From: Lichenifustis flavocetrariae
GTDB lineage: Bacteria; Pseudomonadota; Alphaproteobacteria; Rhizobiales; Beijerinckiaceae
Direction: 5' to 3'
Assembly (NCBI RefSeq): GCF_026130545.1
Contig: NZ_JAMOIM010000016.1
Coordinates: 62,001 to 126,000 of the forward strand
DNA: 64,000 nucleotides
Shown one piece after another: positions 61,732-64,000 of this stretch. The translations under genes were made by a program, and so were the position numbers. The notes below the pieces were generated by a model, which was given only the letters and a program-made list of their open reading frames with translations, was not told the DNA's origin and searched no databases. The first letter of the stretch is position 1. Each line of letters starts with the position of its first letter.

Positions 61732-62475
61732 TCAGGCCAGCATTCCGCCATCCACCAAAATATCGGAGCCCGTCACATAGGCCGCCTGGTCCGAGGCGAG
61801 AAACGCGACCGCGGAGGCGACATCCGTTGGTTTGCCGAGCGCGCCGAGGGGAATCGCGTCGAGGAACTGGTTCAGCAGGGCCGGGTCGTTCTCGTAGAAC
61901 ATCGACGTGTCGATCACGCCAGGGCACACGGTATTCACTCGGATTTTCAGCGGCGCCAACTCGCGGGCGGCGGACCGGGTAAGCCCGCGCACGGCCCATT
62001 TGGTGCCGGCATAGCCGAAGGTTCCCTTGTATCCCACCATTCCGCCAATCGAAGATAGGTTGATGATCGAGCCGCCGAGGGTCATCAGCGGAACGGCACA
62101 CTTCATGCCCCAGAAGATCGCAAACTGGTTGATTTCGAACAGGCGGCGGAATCCCGCGGCCGTCTCGTCCTGCAGCGAGGCGGGGCCATAAATGCCGGCA
62201 TTGTTGACCAGGATGTCGAGCCGCCCGGCTTCCCGGGCTATCCGCTCCATGGCGGCGGCCCATTCGGCCTCGTCGGTCACGTCGAGTCGCTGGAAGGTGC
62301 AGGCCCCGTCGAGCGCATCGGCAAGCGCGCGACCTTCCTCCTCCAGAAGATCGCCCGCATAGACCCGGGCGCCATCGTCGACCAGGCGGGCCGCAACGGC
62401 GGCGCCGATGCCGCGGGCGGCGCCCGTGACCAGGGCGGTGCGGCCGGCGAGCGGCTTGTTGTTGTAGTCGTTCAT
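61732..62475 (-). CDS. SDR family oxidoreductase
   Basis: The 247-residue short-chain dehydrogenase has the cofactor motif TGAARGIGAA near residue 18. It also has NNAGIY, the catalytic Ser in INLSSIGGMVG and Tyr-x3-Lys in YAGTKWAVRG. The Asp after beta2 (VYAGDLLEEE) suggests NAD rather than NADP. The C-terminus DILVDGGMLA is standard. The substrate is unknown. It follows another SDR gene by 12 bases in the same operon. Confidence 0.93.
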   Translation of the reverse strand: MNDYNNKPLAGRTALVTGAARGIGAAVAARLVDDGARVYAGDLLEEEGRALADALDGACTFQRLDVTDEAEWAAAMERIAREAGRLDILVNNAGIYGPASLQDETAAGFRRLFEINQFAIFWGMKCAVPLMTLGGSIINLSSIGGMVGYKGTFGYAGTKWAVRGLTRSAARELAPLKIRVNTVCPGVIDTSMFYENDPALLNQFLDAIPLGALGKPTDVASAVAFLASDQAAYVTGSDILVDGGMLA

Positions 62476-62487
62476 CAGGAAAATCCG

Positions 62488-63213
62488 CTATTGAGCCGTG
62501 AAGCCGCCGTCGATGGCGAGGGTCGCGCCGGTCACGAACGAGGCCTCGTCGCTGGCGAGGAATAACACGCCGGCGGCGATTTCCTCCGGCAGCCCGATCC
62601 GACCCATCGGCGTCAGGGACAGGGTGGCGGCGTTCATTGCTGGCGGTTGTATCCGGACCATCTCGGTGTCGATCAGCCCGGGCAGAATGGCGTTCACCCG
62701 GATGCCCTGCTTGGCATAGGTGACGGCCGCGTTGCGGGTCATGTTGATAACCGCACCCTTGCTCGCATGATAGGCGATCTGCCCCGTGCCGCCGACCTGG
62801 CCCCAGATCGAGGAGATATTGACGATCGAAAGCGATCCCTTCCCGAGCATTATGGCCGAGGCCATGCGCATGCCGAGCAGCACGCCGGTCTGGTTCACGC
62901 GGACGATGTGATCCCAGTCGGTCAGCGTCACATCGTGCGCGCCGGCTTTGGTGGGTGCGATGCCAGCAGCATTGACCAGGATATCGACCCGGCCGGGCCC
63001 CGCTTCGATCGCACCCGCCAGCGCCTGCCAATCGGATTCCGAGCCGACGTCGAGCCGGCGAAACCTGATAGCGGCGCTATCGTAACCAGGATCGTCGGCC
63101 AGGATGTCGCAGGCGATCACCTGAGCCCCTTCGCGAGCCAAGATCTCGGCGCACGCGCGGCCGATGCCGCGATGAGCGCCCGTGACAACTGCAACCTTGC
63201 CTTCAACCCGCAT
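62488..63213 (-). CDS. SDR family oxidoreductase
   Basis: The 241-residue short-chain dehydrogenase shows TGAHRGIGRA (cofactor), VNAAGIAPT, catalytic Ser in VNISSIWGQVGG and Tyr-x3-Lys in YHASKGAVINM. It ends TLAIDGGFTAQ. I placed the start at the ATG at 63213 (MRVEGKVAVVTG) rather than 33 bases upstream. It forms a pair with the SDR gene at 61732, and a regulator gene reads toward it from 84 bases upstream. A role in catabolism of an alcohol or sugar derivative is plausible but unproven. Confidence 0.93.
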   Translation of the reverse strand: MRVEGKVAVVTGAHRGIGRACAEILAREGAQVIACDILADDPGYDSAAIRFRRLDVGSESDWQALAGAIEAGPGRVDILVNAAGIAPTKAGAHDVTLTDWDHIVRVNQTGVLLGMRMASAIMLGKGSLSIVNISSIWGQVGGTGQIAYHASKGAVINMTRNAAVTYAKQGIRVNAILPGLIDTEMVRIQPPAMNAATLSLTPMGRIGLPEEIAAGVLFLASDEASFVTGATLAIDGGFTAQ

Positions 63214-63297
63214 TGCCGTTCCCACCCATTCCTCGATGGTGAGCAATCTAGACTCGTGCAGGCAACCGCAGTTGACATCTCGGCACTTTCCGAAGGC

Positions 63298-64000
63298 TCA
63301 GCCCGCACTCCGGATGCGCTCTCGGACCCGCGAAGGCGGCTCGTCGAACCAGCGCACGCAGGCGCGGGTGAAAGCGCTGAGCTCCGAATAGCCCAGCACG
63401 TCGGCAATGTCGCGGATGGGCATATGAGCGGCCCCGAGATGCAGCTCGGCGAGGCGCCGACGTGTCGTCTCGACGAGGTCCGAGAAGACCTGGCCTTGCT
63501 CCATCAGCCGCCGCTGCAGCGTCCACCTGGTCATGCGGAGCGCGTCTGCAACGTCTTCGATATGGGGATATCCGGAGGGGAGACGCGACCGAATTTCGCC
63601 GGCCACCTGATCCGTGAGGCTCAGCGTTCCGGTGCTGCCGGCCAGACGGATCAGGCGGTCGCGCAGCCATATCATACGTGCCGGATCGGCACCCGGCATG
63701 GGCCTTGACAGCCCAGGGTCGGGGAACACCAGGGCATTGGTTTCCATGCTGAAATAAACCGGAGCCCCGAAGACGCGCCGGTGCATACGGATGTCGTCGG
63801 GCTGCGGATGTTCGAAATGGACCTCGTCCGGGATCCAGCTTGGTCCGAGGCAGCGGCGCAGCAGGTTGAGCAGCGCACCGAGGGTCAGCTCCGCGTTCTG
63901 CCGTCGCTGCAGGATGCGGCCGTCCAGGATTCGGTATTCCAGGCGCCAGACGTCGCCGGCGCGCTTAAATACGGCGTCGGTATTCTGCTGGTGATAGGCA
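63298..64000 (-). CDS. AraC-family transcriptional regulator (partial, N-terminus beyond window)
   Basis: The frame is open from the window edge to the stop at 63298. The C-terminal HTH_18 domain is complete (YPHIEDVADALRMTRWTLQR and IRDIADVLGYSELSAFTRAC). The upstream part (PSWIPDEVHFEHPQPDDIRM, then FGAPVYFSMETNALVF) is the end of the Arabinose_bd/OruR-type ligand-binding domain, so the whole protein should be about 330-350 residues. It lies just upstream of the two SDR genes on the same strand and may regulate them. Confidence 0.9.
   Translation of the reverse strand, partial: AYHQQNTDAVFKRAGDVWRLEYRILDGRILQRRQNAELTLGALLNLLRRCLGPSWIPDEVHFEHPQPDDIRMHRRVFGAPVYFSMETNALVFPDPGLSRPMPGADPARMIWLRDRLIRLAGSTGTLSLTDQVAGEIRSRLPSGYPHIEDVADALRMTRWTLQRRLMEQGQVFSDLVETTRRRLAELHLGAAHMPIRDIADVLGYSELSAFTRACVRWFDEPPSRVRERIRSAG

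Noticed and set aside
1-64000. CRISPR array or insertion sequence
   Set aside because: No regularly spaced repeats with spacers were noticed, and no transposase-like frame or paired terminal inverted repeats.

Overview
The window is GC-rich, densely coded DNA with short intergenic gaps. The gene content points to an alphaproteobacterium, most likely in the Hyphomicrobiales (Rhizobiales). Reasons include a hisS-hisZ pair, a ClpS-ClpA pair, a phasin, divergent miaA and serB genes, a DUF3311 plus sodium:solute symporter pair, and a transglutaminase/alpha-E/ATP-grasp cluster. I cannot name the genus. No rRNA, CRISPR array or insertion sequence was seen.

Region 1 (1-30.5 kb) is mostly housekeeping. 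It holds hisZ (cut by the window edge) and hisS, a GH15 glycosidase with a nucleoside hydrolase, a CDF metal exporter and an L,D-transpeptidase. It continues with a DUF3311/SSS symporter, moaA, an orphan TRAP binding protein, an Mrp Fe-S ATPase, clpS-clpA, a phasin, a D,D-carboxypeptidase with a SPOR domain, a membrane J-protein and a degenerate GAF-GGDEF protein. It ends with an RMD1-family protein, miaA/serB, a probable glutarate pair (CoA-transferase and glutaryl-CoA dehydrogenase), ferredoxin-NADP reductase and a Kef-type antiporter.

Region 2 (30.5-48.6 kb) contains two complete peptide-type ABC importers. Opp1 (30999-36321) is ordered binding protein, permease, permease, fused double ATPase. 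Opp2 (42620-48603) is ordered fused double ATPase, binding protein, permease, permease. Between them lie a ferredoxin-reductase-like flavoprotein, the transglutaminase-like/alpha-E/circularly permuted ATP-grasp trio, and a DUF3095 protein. The transglutaminase-like protein has serine where the catalytic cysteine is expected.

Region 3 (48.6-58.7 kb) is the most unusual part. A GT4 glycosyltransferase and a deacetylase-like protein follow Opp2 closely. Facing them is a minus-strand operon of three glycosyltransferases, a 903-residue ABC exporter-like protein and a small cyclic-nucleotide-binding protein. The exporter's ATPase domain has lost its Walker A lysine, Q-loop glutamine, Walker B Asp-Glu and H-loop histidine, and carries a long insertion with repeated ABC-like motifs. 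A divergent RpiR/SIS regulator has a GGAA-N6-TTCC palindrome in its promoter region. I infer a regulated glycan or glycolipid assembly and export locus with a non-hydrolysing ABC component.

Region 4 (58.9-64 kb) begins with tRNA-Gln(CTG), followed directly by a tyrosine recombinase. After that comes a non-coding stretch with three helically phased ATTCYTA repeats and a detached tRNA 3' end, which suggests island junctions. Two SDR oxidoreductases and an AraC-type regulator, truncated by the window end, complete the window.
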